From Alphaproteobacteria bacterium (lineage in GTDB: Bacteria > Pseudomonadota > Alphaproteobacteria > Micavibrionales > Micavibrionaceae), in contig JANQRF010000002.1 of the NCBI GenBank assembly GCA_028289285.1, positions 992,001 through 1,056,000 of the forward strand: 64,000 bases of DNA, read 5' to 3'. The notes beneath the pieces are model-generated. The model was not told where the DNA came from. It was given only the letters and a program-made list of their open reading frames with translations, and ran no database searches. How positions within the stretch are numbered: position 1 is the first letter of the stretch; every line of letters begins with the position of its first letter. Below are positions 9,269 to 18,703 of the stretch, in pieces. The position numbers and the translations under genes were made by a program.

Positions 9269-10129
9269 ATGCAGGCAATGTTAGATATAGTCAAACAATC
9301 AAAACTCCAAACCGGACAATCATTGGCACAGGCCTTAAAAACCCTTGGAGAAAAACCCTTCTCTGAACAGGCGCTAAGCCGCGTATTTAAATCTGAAATC
9401 GCCGCTGACAGTGCGTTTTATGAAGATGGCTGGTACGATCCGCCGCCGGGCGGTGTTATCAGCCTGTTTGGTAAGCCCGAAGACAATTATACGCGCATCT
9501 GCGAGCCGTCTTTCAGACCCGAACATATGTGGCCGCGTGACGATCTTCTCTATAATGCGGAAGATATGATTGCGGTCTATGCCTCCCCTGTTCACCGCGA
9601 AACGAAAATAATCGGCGATTTTGGTCTGACTTTATATAAAGGATCGAACATAGAACTGCGTACGCACTGCGAAAATGTTTTGCACGGCGCGCTGCATATT
9701 GCCGGGCAGGCAAAGCCGGGCATGGCTTTTCGTGAGTTATACGCGTTCGGCATGGCGCATGGAGAATCACTTGGCTTTTCAAATGAAATCGGCAGCCCGA
9801 CAGATGTTACCGGCACAAATATAGGCCACACGATTCCATTGTCTTATAAGAGCGATCCGACACATACAGTTATCGCGCAGGCAAAAAGCTTTGAGGATAT
9901 TCGCGAGGCCCTGCGTACGGGTCGTAAATTTATAAATTCTGTTGAAACACAAAAAATAGAGCCTGATATGGCATTTACGATCGAGCCCAGATTTTCATGC
10001 CCGCCCCTGCCGCAAACATGGTTTCACTTAACAGTCATTTTCAGTCAGGGTGAAAAACAGATCTGCCATGGATTTGAGCCCGTCTTTGAGGCTTTTGGAA
10101 TTGATTACCTGCAAAAAATTTTAAATTGA
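9269..10129 (+). CDS. M24 (creatinase/aminopeptidase)-like protein, probably altered metal site
   Basis: A 286-residue protein that resembles the C-terminal pita-bread fold of M24 metallopeptidases: KPGMAFRELYAFG helix, NIGHTIPLS with the conserved His (about residue 187) and DMAFTIEPRF with a conserved Glu. The usual pair of Asp ligands is not clear; GDFG keeps one possible Asp, and the region of the second reads KGSNIELR. It may therefore be a catalytically modified or non-peptidase member. Start uncertain: ATG 9269 or 9278. It stands between recA and the SGNH gene, 20 bases before the latter, so the two may be co-transcribed. Confidence 0.6.
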   Translation: MQAMLDIVKQSKLQTGQSLAQALKTLGEKPFSEQALSRVFKSEIAADSAFYEDGWYDPPPGGVISLFGKPEDNYTRICEPSFRPEHMWPRDDLLYNAEDMIAVYASPVHRETKIIGDFGLTLYKGSNIELRTHCENVLHGALHIAGQAKPGMAFRELYAFGMAHGESLGFSNEIGSPTDVTGTNIGHTIPLSYKSDPTHTVIAQAKSFEDIREALRTGRKFINSVETQKIEPDMAFTIEPRFSCPPLPQTWFHLTVIFSQGEKQICHGFEPVFEAFGIDYLQKILN

Positions 10130-10148
10130 ATTTTAAACGCAGATCGGC

Positions 10149-11288
10149 ATGATCCCTCCTATGGCTGAACCTATCACTTTAAAAAAGAAGATTTTATTTA
10201 CCCTGATCGGGCTTTCGGTTTCGGGCTTGCTCACATTGATTTTGCTGGAAATCGCTTTTCGCTTCCTGCCCGTGACCGATACGTTTTCTTCCCAGCCCGT
10301 CACATTTGAGCAACCCGTTGCCCGGTTTAAACCGAACCAGGAAGTGACCTGGTCGCGCGATTCCAATTTCGCCATTGTCAGCCGGCGCCGCATTAATAAT
10401 GACGGGTTTTTTAACGACCAGGATTATGACCCGGAGGATACACGCCCGCTCATGACCGTCATCGGCGATTCGTATGTCGAAGCGGTGATGGTCCCTTATG
10501 AAGAGACCCTTTATGGCCGCTTATCGGAAACGGTTGGAGCGGAGAAACGTATTTACAGTTTTGGGGCCAGCGGCGCGCCGCTCAGCCAGTATCTCATCTG
10601 GGCGAAGTATGCGAAAGAAGCCTATAAACCGTCAAAAATGGTGTTTGTGATTGTCGGCAATGATTTTGATGAAAGCCTGCCGCAATATACGTTCCACCAG
10701 ACCTTTCACCAGTTTGCAGAGGACGAAAACGGGAAGCTTCGGCCAACGCTCATGCAGGAATATCATCCAAGTGCAAAGCGCGTGATTGTCCAGCATTCTG
10801 CTTTGCTCCGCTACCTTCTTTTTAATGTGCAGCTTTATAATACGTGGAATAATTTACGGGCCAAGCTGGTGCTCAATAAACGACAAGAAGAAGAGGCTTT
10901 TATCGGTAATGTGCCTGCACATGTAAGCGATGAAAGGCTGTATGATTCTCAAAAAGCGGTAGATGCGTTTTTTGACAATTTGCCGGACTATGCCGGCCTG
11001 CGCCCGCGCGATATTGCTTTTATCGTTGATGCGCCGCGTTACCAGATTTATGAAGCAGATAAACTTCCTTTAAAGGGCGACTCTTATTTTGAAAACATGC
11101 GTAGCTACTTTTTAAAAGAAGCACGCAAACGCGGCTATACAACGCTTGATATGACACCTGCCTTTTTCGATACTTACCAAAAGGATCAACAAAAATTTGA
11201 ATACCCGACCGACGGGCACTGGAGCGGATATGGCCATGAAGTCGTACATGAGGCGCTCATTCAAACCAGGTGGTTTAAACGGTTTTAA
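10149..11288 (+). CDS. Membrane-anchored SGNH/GDSL-hydrolase-like protein
   Basis: A 379-residue protein with one N-terminal membrane helix (about residues 12-38) and a periplasmic domain. The motif VIGDSYVEAV near residue 105 carries the candidate nucleophile Ser. PTDGHWSGYGHEVV near residue 355 carries the Asp-x-His pair. This order fits the SGNH fold of AlgX/AlgJ-like O-acetyl esterases/transferases acting on envelope polysaccharides; the substrate is not deducible. Its 3' end overlaps cckA by 4 bases in convergent orientation. An alternative start is the ATG at 10161. Confidence 0.65.
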   Translation: MIPPMAEPITLKKKILFTLIGLSVSGLLTLILLEIAFRFLPVTDTFSSQPVTFEQPVARFKPNQEVTWSRDSNFAIVSRRRINNDGFFNDQDYDPEDTRPLMTVIGDSYVEAVMVPYEETLYGRLSETVGAEKRIYSFGASGAPLSQYLIWAKYAKEAYKPSKMVFVIVGNDFDESLPQYTFHQTFHQFAEDENGKLRPTLMQEYHPSAKRVIVQHSALLRYLLFNVQLYNTWNNLRAKLVLNKRQEEEAFIGNVPAHVSDERLYDSQKAVDAFFDNLPDYAGLRPRDIAFIVDAPRYQIYEADKLPLKGDSYFENMRSYFLKEARKRGYTTLDMTPAFFDTYQKDQQKFEYPTDGHWSGYGHEVVHEALIQTRWFKRF

Positions 11289-13783
11289 TCGTCCAGGACT
11301 TCTTTGATCTTGGCGGCAAGCTGTTTGAGCGTGAAAGGCTTGGGCAGAAAGTAAATCCCCTCACCCATTTCATCTTTGAGCTTGTCTTCAGTATAGCCGG
11401 AAATAAAGACGATTTTGAGATCAGGCTGCTGTTCGCGGAGTTTACGCGCGAGCGTCGGCCCATCAATACCAGGCATCATCACATCGGTAATGAGAAGATC
11501 AAGTGAAGAGAGATCTTCTTTTTCAAGAAGCGCCAAAGCGGCTTCCCCGTGTTCAGCGCCCAAAACCTCATAGCCTTTATTCGTTAGCGCACGGGTGGAG
11601 AACATGCGCACCGCATCTTCATCTTCCACCAGCAATATTTTTGCATTGCCTGTGAGGTCACTTTCTTTTTGTTCTTCGTGTTTGACCTCGCTTTTCGCAG
11701 CCTCCACTTCAGCCTCAGACAAGGCCGGCAGATAGACAGAAAAAACCGTACCTTTATCAACGGCACTGTTCACATCCAGAAAACCGCCTGTCTGGCGGAT
11801 AATCCCGTAGACGGTGGCCAAGCCAAGCCCCGTGCCCTGCCCGACATCCTTGGTGGTAAAGAACGGTTCAAAAATGCGCGATAGATTTTCTTCCGGGATT
11901 CCACAGCCCGTATCAGACACATCAATCTTCACCCAGCGTCCGGGCGGCATAACATCTTCGCCATACTTAATTTCACTGCGGTTTTCAAACGGCGATGTGG
12001 TCATGGTCAGCTTACCGCCATCTTCCATCGCATCGCGCGCATTGACGGCAAGATTAATGAAGACTTGCTCCATCTGGCCGGCATCGACCTTGACCATGCC
12101 GACATCCTGCCCGTAGACAAGGTCCAGTTCGATATTCGCGCCAATCAGGCGGCGGATCAGGTTGGACACTTCGGCCAGGATATCTGAAATATCCTGCACC
12201 TGCGGGCGCAGCGTTTGTTGGCGGGAAAAGGCCAGCAACTGGCGCACCAGATTGGCCGCGCGGTTGGAGTTCTGCTTGATCTGCATAATATCCGAAAAAG
12301 ACGGATCGCCCGGCTTATGGCGTTGAAGCAGTAAATCGGAAAAGCCGATAATCGCTGTCAGCAAATTGTTAAAATCATGCGCAACGCCGCCAGCCAATTG
12401 TCCGACGGCTTGCATTTTTTGCGACTGGATGAATTGCGCCTCCAGCGTTTTCTGATCGGTGAGATCAATAAAATGCAGCACGATATTATCACTGCCTTTA
12501 AAACGCCGCGCATGCATCTGTACGGATACAGGTTTGTCTTTAGCCTGCAGGATAATTTCCATCGGCGCGGACATTTGTTCCCCCTGCCCGATCCTGTTCA
12601 TGGCAAAGAGAACGGAATCGCGGTCATCTTCACTTAAAATATCGCGAAAGGCTTTTCCTTCAATCACTTCCATCTCTTCGCCCAGCATCGCTGCCATCGC
12701 CGTATTACAGTCTTCTATCTTGGCGTTATCGCCGACAAGTAAAATGCCAAGCGGGGCTTCTTCAAAAAATCTTTCAAAACGATCTTCAGAAGCTTCCAGC
12801 GCCTGTTTCATTTCACGTTCAATGGTTAGATCATGGACCACGCCGCGGGTCCGCACCCGGCCAGACTCTTCCACAACAACCGTCTGGCTGACGGAGGCTA
12901 AAAAAGTTTTCCCGGCAGGGCCTTTCATCATCAGCTCAGCGACCTGACGCGCGCCGCCTTTGTCCGTGATATCATAGGGCTTGGCGCCTTTGGGCGGCTT
13001 TTCAAGATAGGTGTGCAAATCCCCCCGCGTGAGAAGCCGTTCAATATCTGATCCGAGCCAGCGGGCCAACGTTGCATTCACAAAGAGAAAGCGTCCATGC
13101 TCATCAACCGAGAAAAACCCGACCGGGGCATTATCTGTGAAATCAATCAGCTTTTCGCGCTCTTCGCGGATGGTGCGGTCAAGCTCGCGCTGGCTGGTGA
13201 TATCATCCACCCGCCAATGCACATAGCCAGCCCATCCGGCGACAGGTTGCGCGGTGACCATAAACCAGCGTTCTTTTTCAAGTTCCCCGGCAGAGAGTTC
13301 GATAGAATCCGTCAGGCCGCGCTGCGCATTTTCGGCCAGCGTTTTAAAATGGGTGAGCGCATCTTCATTTTCTTCGAATAAAGCGGCAAGCTCTTTGACG
13401 CCTGCTTCCTCACCGCCGCATAAGCCCGAAAATTTATCATTCGCATAAACCGTGTTACCGGCTCCGTCTGTAATTAAGCGCGCGCCACGAGAGCCTTCCA
13501 TCACTTCGCGGATCAAGCGCCGCTCGCGCTCTTTCATCGAAAAACCATGCAGGCTTTTCTGAACCGCGAATGCCACAAGGGCTGTCAGGATAAAGACAAG
13601 GCCTGCCGCCAGCATGGTTGTCTTATTGATATCCAGCAGCACCGCCAACGCAATACAGCACACAACATAAAGCGCGAAAAATCCAAGCGCGCTTAAGATC
13701 GCCTTCGGGTTCGGCCCGCGGGATAAATCGCCCTCGCTCCTGCGCTTTTGCTGTAAAATAAATTCGGAGTGATCCAGATCCAT
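11285..13783 (-). CDS. cckA: Hybrid sensor histidine kinase CckA
   Basis: An 832-residue kinase/phosphatase at the top of the phosphorelay to ChpT, CtrA and CpdR in alphaproteobacteria. Order: two membrane helices (about residues 29-75), three PAS-like regions (about 90-200, 205-330 and 335-450), HisKA with the phospho-His in [14 protein letters not shown] (about 469), HATPase ([12 protein letters not shown]) and a C-terminal receiver with Asp in [13 protein letters not shown] (about 765). It is longer than the Caulobacter protein, apparently because of an additional PAS. It lies directly downstream of flhB on the same strand. Two CtrA-type boxes occur elsewhere in the window. Confidence 0.92.
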   Translation of the reverse strand: MDLDHSEFILQQKRRSEGDLSRGPNPKAILSALGFFALYVVCCIALAVLLDINKTTMLAAGLVFILTALVAFAVQKSLHGFSMKERERRLIREVMEGSRGARLITDGAGNTVYANDKFSGLCGGEEAGVKELAALFEENEDALTHFKTLAENAQRGLTDSIELSAGELEKERWFMVTAQPVAGWAGYVHWRVDDITSQRELDRTIREEREKLIDFTDNAPVGFFSVDEHGRFLFVNATLARWLGSDIERLLTRGDLHTYLEKPPKGAKPYDITDKGGARQVAELMMKGPAGKTFLASVSQTVVVEESGRVRTRGVVHDLTIEREMKQALEASEDRFERFFEEAPLGILLVGDNAKIEDCNTAMAAMLGEEMEVIEGKAFRDILSEDDRDSVLFAMNRIGQGEQMSAPMEIILQAKDKPVSVQMHARRFKGSDNIVLHFIDLTDQKTLEAQFIQSQKMQAVGQLAGGVAHDFNNLLTAIIGFSDLLLQRHKPGDPSFSDIMQIKQNSNRAANLVRQLLAFSRQQTLRPQVQDISDILAEVSNLIRRLIGANIELDLVYGQDVGMVKVDAGQMEQVFINLAVNARDAMEDGGKLTMTTSPFENRSEIKYGEDVMPPGRWVKIDVSDTGCGIPEENLSRIFEPFFTTKDVGQGTGLGLATVYGIIRQTGGFLDVNSAVDKGTVFSVYLPALSEAEVEAAKSEVKHEEQKESDLTGNAKILLVEDEDAVRMFSTRALTNKGYEVLGAEHGEAALALLEKEDLSSLDLLITDVMMPGIDGPTLARKLREQQPDLKIVFISGYTEDKLKDEMGEGIYFLPKPFTLKQLAAKIKEVLDD

Positions 13784-13836
13784 GACCGCTTTAGTGTAAA
13801 GGGAAAAAGGGCCGCTGAAAAGCCGTTAAGCACCTG

Positions 13837-14916
13837 TTATTGCGGCAATTTCCCTTTAAGCTTAAAGACATAGGAGATAATTTCGGCAACCGCCTGGAAA
13901 TGAACTTCGGGGATGGCGTCCTCAATCTCCACTTCATCAAAGAGTACGCGCGCCAAAGGCTTATTTTCTACAAGCGGGACGTCATGTTCTTCTGCGATTT
14001 CCCGGATGCGCAGCGCCACCTCATCTGCGCCTTTGGCGACCACGACCGGGGCGGCCATCTCTTCGGGTTTATAGGATAAGGCAATCGAAAAGTGAGTCGG
14101 GTTAGTAATCACCACATCGGCTTCGGGAACGGATTGCATCATCCGCGAGCGGGCTTTTTCCTGACGCAGCTGACGCAGCTTGGCCCGCACATGCGGGTCC
14201 CCTTCGGTTTGTTTATATTCGTCTTTCAGTTCCTGCTTGGTCATACGCATTTTCTTGTAATGCTCTTGCCGCTGGAAGGCGAGATCAATGACCGCAATCA
14301 CAAGAAGCGCAATCAGTACGCCCGCCATCAGCCGGGCAACGAGCCCGCTAAACTCATCCATCATGGCCGATAAAGACAGGCCAACCATATGATCAATCCC
14401 ACCAAAGAACGGATACAGCAAAAGAACGCCGACCAGACCGATCACGCCGATTTTAAAAATCCCTTTTCCAAACTCGACCAGCGAGCGCATGGAAAAAAGT
14501 CGTTTAAAGCCTTCAATCGGCGAGACCTTGCTGATATCCGGCTTGATACTTTCCGGTGCAAAGAGCGGGCCGATCTGTAGGAACGGCCCTAAGAAAGCAG
14601 CCGCCATTAAAATCAAAAGCGGCAATAGCAATATGCCGATAATCTTCCAGAAACTTTGCCCGAGTGTAATCTCAAACCCGCCGGGCGGGGGCGGCAATAA
14701 ATGCGCCTGCTCAATGTAGGTGCGCATATGCAGGCTCAGTTCCGTCATCACAGAGGGTCCGAGTGCCAGCACAACAATCGTCCCGGTGAGCAGCATCACC
14801 CAGTTATTGACTTCACGCGAGAGTGCCACCTGCCCTTTTTTGCGCGCTTCCTCGAGCTTTTTCGGGGTGGGTTCTTCGGTTTTCTGGCTGTCGTCGGCCT
14901 GTTCGTTATCACTCAT
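13837..14916 (-). CDS. flhB: Flagellar type III export switch protein FlhB
   Basis: A 359-residue inner-membrane component of the flagellar export gate. Four hydrophobic segments occupy residues about 35-225, followed by a cytoplasmic domain with the autocleavage site NPTH (about 268-271) in VVITNPTHFSIAL. The N-terminal QKTEEPTPKKLEEARKKGQV is the family signature. It ends the flgB-flgC-fliE-fliQ-fliR-flhB run, 9 bases after fliR, and precedes cckA. A stand-alone homologue of its C-terminal domain is encoded at 17297-17707. Confidence 0.97.
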   Translation of the reverse strand: MSDNEQADDSQKTEEPTPKKLEEARKKGQVALSREVNNWVMLLTGTIVVLALGPSVMTELSLHMRTYIEQAHLLPPPPGGFEITLGQSFWKIIGILLLPLLILMAAAFLGPFLQIGPLFAPESIKPDISKVSPIEGFKRLFSMRSLVEFGKGIFKIGVIGLVGVLLLYPFFGGIDHMVGLSLSAMMDEFSGLVARLMAGVLIALLVIAVIDLAFQRQEHYKKMRMTKQELKDEYKQTEGDPHVRAKLRQLRQEKARSRMMQSVPEADVVITNPTHFSIALSYKPEEMAAPVVVAKGADEVALRIREIAEEHDVPLVENKPLARVLFDEVEIEDAIPEVHFQAVAEIISYVFKLKGKLPQ

Positions 14917-14925
14917 AAGACTATT

Positions 14926-15699
14926 TTACCCGCCATTGGTTAAAAAGAAGACCATGCCCTCTTCAAATCTGCTCATCCAGAACAGCAACATGGCCGGCAC
15001 AGCCAGCCCAAGCGTAATCATGGACAGTAAAATCTGCATCGGCAGCGCCAGGATAAAAACCTGAATTTGCGGCATCAGCCGGGTGAGCACACCCATTCCT
15101 ATATAAAGAAGTAACGACACAACAATAAACGGTATTGCCATTTGAAAACCTGTTAAAAAACTGACCGACACAGCGCGCGCCATCAAGTCGGCCATACTGC
15201 CTGTATCGGGCACGCCGCCGATCGGAAACATGTGATAGCTTTCAACAAGTCCGTAAATCAGAAGGTGATGCATATTCGTTGCAAAAATTAGTACGACACC
15301 CGTGACCGATAAAAACGCACCGATAATCGATCCTTGCCCGGCAAGAGACGGATTAAACACCTGCGCATTGGCAAGACCCGAGGACATAGAGATAATCATC
15401 CCGGCGACATCCAGTGCCGCCATCAAGGCCCGTGCAATTGAACCGATAAACAGGCCGATGACAAATTCCATCAGGATCAAGGCAAACATCACCTCCAGCC
15501 CCGGCAGAGGGGTTGGAATAAAGGGCTGAATAACGGGCGCCAATACTATTGATAAGCCGAGCGCTATATACAGTCGAATATTGGCCGGCACGAAAGAATC
15601 CCCAACCCCCGGCATAATCATCATCGCCGTACCGATCCGGACAAAGACAAGCATGAAGGCGAAAACGCCCGTCGTTAAAAATGTCTGTAATGTTTCCAT
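14926..15699 (-). CDS. fliR: Flagellar export protein FliR
   Basis: A 257-residue polytopic inner-membrane protein of the FliPQR export gate. Typical FliR features are FVRIGTAMMIMPGVGDSFVP near the N-terminus, a hydrophobic core with GLANAQVFNP and a long loop before the final helices. Six bases separate it from fliQ upstream and nine from flhB downstream, so all three are one transcript. Confidence 0.95.
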   Translation of the reverse strand: METLQTFLTTGVFAFMLVFVRIGTAMMIMPGVGDSFVPANIRLYIALGLSIVLAPVIQPFIPTPLPGLEVMFALILMEFVIGLFIGSIARALMAALDVAGMIISMSSGLANAQVFNPSLAGQGSIIGAFLSVTGVVLIFATNMHHLLIYGLVESYHMFPIGGVPDTGSMADLMARAVSVSFLTGFQMAIPFIVVSLLLYIGMGVLTRLMPQIQVFILALPMQILLSMITLGLAVPAMLLFWMSRFEEGMVFFLTNGG

Positions 15700-15705
15700 T
15701 TAACG

Positions 15706-15972
15706 TTAGCCAATACCGACAATACGGTCAGCAAGACGATCCATAAACGCAATCATCGCCATCGCAAAGCCGGGAAAGAACACAAAGATGGACAGAAAAA
15801 TCGCAATGATTTTCGGTACAAAAACCAAGGTGATTTCCTGAATTTGTGTCAGCGCCTGAACAAGTGCAATACTTACCCCGACAGCCAGTCCGACCAGCAT
15901 CACGGGCGCAGCAATTTGAATGCACATCAAGATGGCTTCACGGGCAACATCAATGAGTTCTTCCTGATTCAT
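15706..15972 (-). CDS. fliQ: Flagellar export protein FliQ
   Basis: An 88-residue protein with two membrane helices, normal for FliQ. Motifs include GLAVGVSIALVQALTQIQE and LVFVPKIIAIF. It forms the helical export gate with FliP and FliR. It precedes fliR by 6 bases; a hairpin repeat separates it from fliE. Confidence 0.95.
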   Translation of the reverse strand: MNQEELIDVAREAILMCIQIAAPVMLVGLAVGVSIALVQALTQIQEITLVFVPKIIAIFLSIFVFFPGFAMAMIAFMDRLADRIVGIG

Positions 15973-15985
15973 TCTTTAAGTTTAC

Positions 15986-16054
15986 AGTTGCAAGTTGCAA
16001 GTTACAAGAAACCCTTCATAGACTCTTGCAACTTGTAACTAGAAACTTGCAACT
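15986..16054. repeat. Inverted repeat of TTGCAAGT/ACTTGCAA units between fliQ and fliE
   Basis: Left arm 15986-16008 and right arm 16032-16054 are 23-base inverted copies with three mismatches (both have AGTTGCAAGT then AGTTACAAG when read inward). A second pairing is possible because 16025-16040 also complements the left arm. The right arm runs into the fliE stop codon. It may limit transcription between fliE and fliQ or be a mobile palindrome. Confidence 0.65.
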
Positions 16055-16361
16055 ATATAGGCATGCGCATAATTTCTTGATAGGCGGAAACAAGCCTGTC
16101 ACGAATCGACACAACCGTTTGAAGTGTGATTTCGGCTGCTGTAACTGCCTGCACGACTTCCGGCAAATCCGCTTCACCTGCCACGGCGCGGGCAGAGGCC
16201 GCTTCCCCGGCGCGCATTGTTTCAATGCTGCGCAGCGCCGCATTACGCATAAAATCACCAAAGCTCTGGCCTTGTGGGGCGTCCATACCCGGCGCCTCGG
16301 CGCCTCTGGCGGTATTGATGTAGGCTTGCGCTGCCTGAAGTGGATTAATCGGATCTGCCAT
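16053..16361 (-). CDS. fliE: Flagellar hook-basal body protein FliE
   Basis: A 102-residue protein that links the MS ring to the proximal rod and is an early export substrate. The C-terminal half has the family pattern (AEITLQTVVSIRDRLVSAYQEIMRMPI). An AGGT Shine-Dalgarno precedes the ATG. It follows flgC in the same direction. Confidence 0.93.
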   Translation of the reverse strand: MADPINPLQAAQAYINTARGAEAPGMDAPQGQSFGDFMRNAALRSIETMRAGEAASARAVAGEADLPEVVQAVTAAEITLQTVVSIRDRLVSAYQEIMRMPI

Positions 16362-16395
16362 TTGCTACCTCATTCTTACTCTATCATAAAAACAC

Positions 16396-16812
16396 CTAGC
16401 GCAACATATCTATCGTGCGCTGTGCCATACTGCGCGATTGCTCCAACATCCCGAGATTGGCTTCATAACTACGCTGGGCTTCGCGCATATCATTTAATTC
16501 AATTAGCGTATTCACATTGGGCATTTGTACAAAACCTGCTTCATTGGCCCCCGGATGATCGGGCATATAGCGCAGCGGGAAATCAGGATTTGGCGCATCG
16601 CGTACATCATCCACCTTCACCAGTTTTTGCCCGTAAGCACGATCAAGTGCATTTTCGAAGGTAATGATCTTACGCGCATAGGGCTGTTCATTTGGCGTCT
16701 TTGCCGCAGTATTGGCATTGGCAAGATTCTCCGCAATTACCCGGGTCCGCTCACCTTGTGCTTTCATCCCGAAAGCTGAGGCCCGCATTGCACTGAAAAC
16801 ATCATCACTCAT
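16396..16812 (-). CDS. flgC: Flagellar proximal rod protein FlgC
   Basis: A 138-residue rod protein. The N-terminal ASAFGMKAQGERTRVIAENL and LANANTAAKTP, and the C-terminal EAQRSYEANLGMLEQSRSM, are the family signatures. GGAGA precedes the ATG by 6 bases. flgB ends 10 bases upstream. Confidence 0.96.
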   Translation of the reverse strand: MSDDVFSAMRASAFGMKAQGERTRVIAENLANANTAAKTPNEQPYARKIITFENALDRAYGQKLVKVDDVRDAPNPDFPLRYMPDHPGANEAGFVQMPNVNTLIELNDMREAQRSYEANLGMLEQSRSMAQRTIDMLR

Positions 16813-16822
16813 AGTTTATCTC

Positions 16823-17233
16823 CTATTGGCTGCGCCCAAGCGCTGTCCGGATCATCGTCACATTCTTACGCATCAGGTTGGTTAGCAGCGAATAATCCAT
16901 AGATGTTTCCGTTGCTTTCACCATCTGCTCTTCAATAATCACCGCGTTACCGGCGGGCGCAACTTCGTATGTAATTTCGCGCTTCGTCTCACGCGGGTTT
17001 TCCGGCGGACCGTTTAACGTCATATGTTTTGGATCTGTCTTTTCCACATGCACTTTGCTCGTCCCAACCATGTCTTTTACCAGCGCGCCGAAATCAACAT
17101 CCGTTAGCTCACGCGCGCGGTAATTTGGTGTATCGGCATTGGCAACATTTTGCGCAATGACGCCCTGGCGCGTATCCAGATAACTCATTTTTGCGCCCAT
17201 CGCCTGTAAAAGAGGAATATTGCCTATCGTCAT
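16823..17233 (-). CDS. flgB: Flagellar proximal rod protein FlgB
   Basis: A 136-residue rod protein and first gene of the minus-strand flagellar run. The family motif VIAQNVANADTPNYRARELT is complete. I place the start at 17233 (MTIGNIPLL), which has AAAGGA 6 bases upstream; a longer frame to 17257 has none. The 63-base gap to the divergent FlhB-tail gene must hold both promoters; I could not pick them out. Confidence 0.95.
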   Translation of the reverse strand: MTIGNIPLLQAMGAKMSYLDTRQGVIAQNVANADTPNYRARELTDVDFGALVKDMVGTSKVHVEKTDPKHMTLNGPPENPRETKREITYEVAPAGNAVIIEEQMVKATETSMDYSLLTNLMRKNVTMIRTALGRSQ

Positions 17234-17296
17234 GGTTTTTCCTTTAAATTTGTGCAACCCTATTGATCTGATAGGAAAATTTGCAGGAACTATGCC

Positions 17297-17707
17297 ATGA
17301 GCGCCGCAGATGACGGATTTGAAGATGGTTTGCCCACAGGCGGCGAAGACCCTCTTATCCCTTTGAATATAAAGAAAAAATCGGAGCGGCAGACGGCTGT
17401 AGCTCTCCAGGACCGTATGGCGGAGCGCCGCGTGCCCAAAGTCGTTGCCGCCGGGCGGGGAAAAATTGCCGAGCAGATCTTACAGCTTGCTTATGAAAAC
17501 GATATCAAGGTCCGCGAGGATAGTGCGCTCGCCAATATGCTGGCCACAGTGGAACTGGATAGTCCGATCCCCTCCGAAGCTTTTGCAGCTGTCGCAGAGA
17601 TTTTATCCTATATTTATAAAGCAAACGGACAGCCAAATCCCTTTGACGCAGCCTTAAGCGATGCTATGGATAAGATGAAAGAAGACGAAAGTGACAATGA
17701 TGAGTGA
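17297..17707 (+). CDS. Stand-alone FlhB C-terminal-domain protein (FhlB/EscU-like)
   Basis: A 136-residue protein matching the cytoplasmic part of FlhB after the cleavage site: VPKVVAAGRGKIAEQILQLA, then DIKVREDSALANMLATVELD and the ending AVAEILSYIYKANGQ. The NPTH cleavage motif and all membrane helices are absent. Similar proteins occur in other flagellated bacteria and may modulate substrate switching or hook length. AGGA precedes the ATG. It heads the plus-strand flagellar run that includes fliO and fliP. Confidence 0.85.
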   Translation: MSAADDGFEDGLPTGGEDPLIPLNIKKKSERQTAVALQDRMAERRVPKVVAAGRGKIAEQILQLAYENDIKVREDSALANMLATVELDSPIPSEAFAAVAEILSYIYKANGQPNPFDAALSDAMDKMKEDESDNDE

Positions 17708-17969
17708 AGCTGAAAAAGAACAGATTGAAACCCGCCTTACCGAATTGACCGGATTTATCATTGAATGCACGGAAAAAGTGACTGCCGGTGAAATGGTAGA
17801 CCTTTCCGGTCTGGATGATGAAATCGCGGCGCTGTGTGAACGCACAGTTGCGCTCCCGCCTGAACTTGCCCAGAGCGTCCAGCCAACCATGGCAGAGATG
17901 ATTGCCCAGCTTGAAACGCTTGGACAAGCCCTGAAAGCGTTTCAGGACAATCAAAATAGTTCTGAATGA
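17697..17969 (+). CDS. Small hypothetical protein of the flagellar run
   Basis: A 90-residue, acidic, helical protein (EAEKEQIETRLTELTGFIIE, later PTMAEMIAQLETLGQALKAF). The start overlaps the end of the FlhB-tail gene. ATG 17697 is my choice; ATG 17700 and an in-frame GTG at 17691 are alternatives. Its size, charge and position suggest a flagellar chaperone or FliT-like role, but I see no specific motif. Its stop overlaps the next start (ATGA). Confidence 0.7.
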   Translation: MMSEAEKEQIETRLTELTGFIIECTEKVTAGEMVDLSGLDDEIAALCERTVALPPELAQSVQPTMAEMIAQLETLGQALKAFQDNQNSSE

Positions 17970-18415
17970 TAGATATTCGCAAAGCACTTAAAGAAGACAC
18001 AGATTCCTTGCATGCTTTCCTGGTTTCAGTCTTTGGAGATAAAGTAGCCAAACTAGCTGAGGGATATCTGAACTGTATGTTTTCAAATGATTACAGGCGC
18101 CCAACATTTATTATTGCCACAACAGATAATGGAAAAATTATTGGCGCCGCCGCTTATTCAGAAGAGTTTTTTACTGTGAATTTGTGGGGCATTAGCTGGG
18201 TTAGCGTAGACGAAGACCATCGACGCAAAAAAATAGGAACCAAACTTGTTGAGCATTGTTTGAAAGAAATTACGGAAGTGACAGACAAAAGCGTAACTGT
18301 CATTTTAGATTCGTACCCAGAAAAAGCAGATGTATACAAAAATTTGGGATTTAAAGGTATTGGACAATCCCATTCCGGCAGTAATCTCATGATAAAATAT
18401 CTGGAGCAAGCGTAA
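17966..18415 (+). CDS. GNAT-family N-acetyltransferase inside the flagellar run
   Basis: A 149-residue GNAT protein. Motif A is recognisable in WVSVDEDHRRKKIGTKLVEH (an R/K-x-x-G acetyl-CoA loop variant), and the C-terminal DVYKNLGFKGIGQS fits strands 6 and 7. It overlaps the previous gene by 4 bases and its TAA is immediately followed by the GTG of fliO, so it is fully embedded in the operon. The substrate is unknown. Its codon use looks more A/T-rich than its neighbours, suggesting later acquisition. Confidence 0.85.
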   Translation: MIDIRKALKEDTDSLHAFLVSVFGDKVAKLAEGYLNCMFSNDYRRPTFIIATTDNGKIIGAAAYSEEFFTVNLWGISWVSVDEDHRRKKIGTKLVEHCLKEITEVTDKSVTVILDSYPEKADVYKNLGFKGIGQSHSGSNLMIKYLEQA

Positions 18416-18703
18416 GTGGAATATATAGACTTTGTAAAATTCGCGGCGGCTTTGGTCTTTGTCCTTGCCCTGATGGGCGGGCTGGCCTTTGTTCTGAAGA
18501 AGATTGGGCCGGGTGCAGGCGGAGGTGCGCTTCTATCCACAGGAAAAAGACGCCTCAAAATTCTTGAAACCCTGCCACTTGATGCGCGCCGCAAAGCCAT
18601 TTTGCTTCAGCGCGATGATGTCACCCATCTTGTCATTCTCTCGCCGACAGGTGAAACTGTCGTCGAAACCAATATTGAAGATGCGCATGAAAAAGACTCT
18701 TAA
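18416..18703 (+). CDS. fliO: Flagellar biosynthesis protein FliO, GTG start
   Basis: A 95-residue protein with one N-terminal membrane helix (residues about 8-28) and a cytoplasmic tail (LKILETLPLDARRKAILLQR, then THLVILSPTGETVVETN), the FliO/FliZ pattern. FliO assists FliP assembly. The GTG directly abuts the upstream stop. Its 3' end overlaps fliP. Confidence 0.85.
   Translation: MEYIDFVKFAAALVFVLALMGGLAFVLKKIGPGAGGGALLSTGKRRLKILETLPLDARRKAILLQRDDVTHLVILSPTGETVVETNIEDAHEKDS

Noticed and set aside
18504..18686. Longer N-terminus for FliP
   Set aside because: The extension is fliO read in another frame; a signal peptide begins at 18687.
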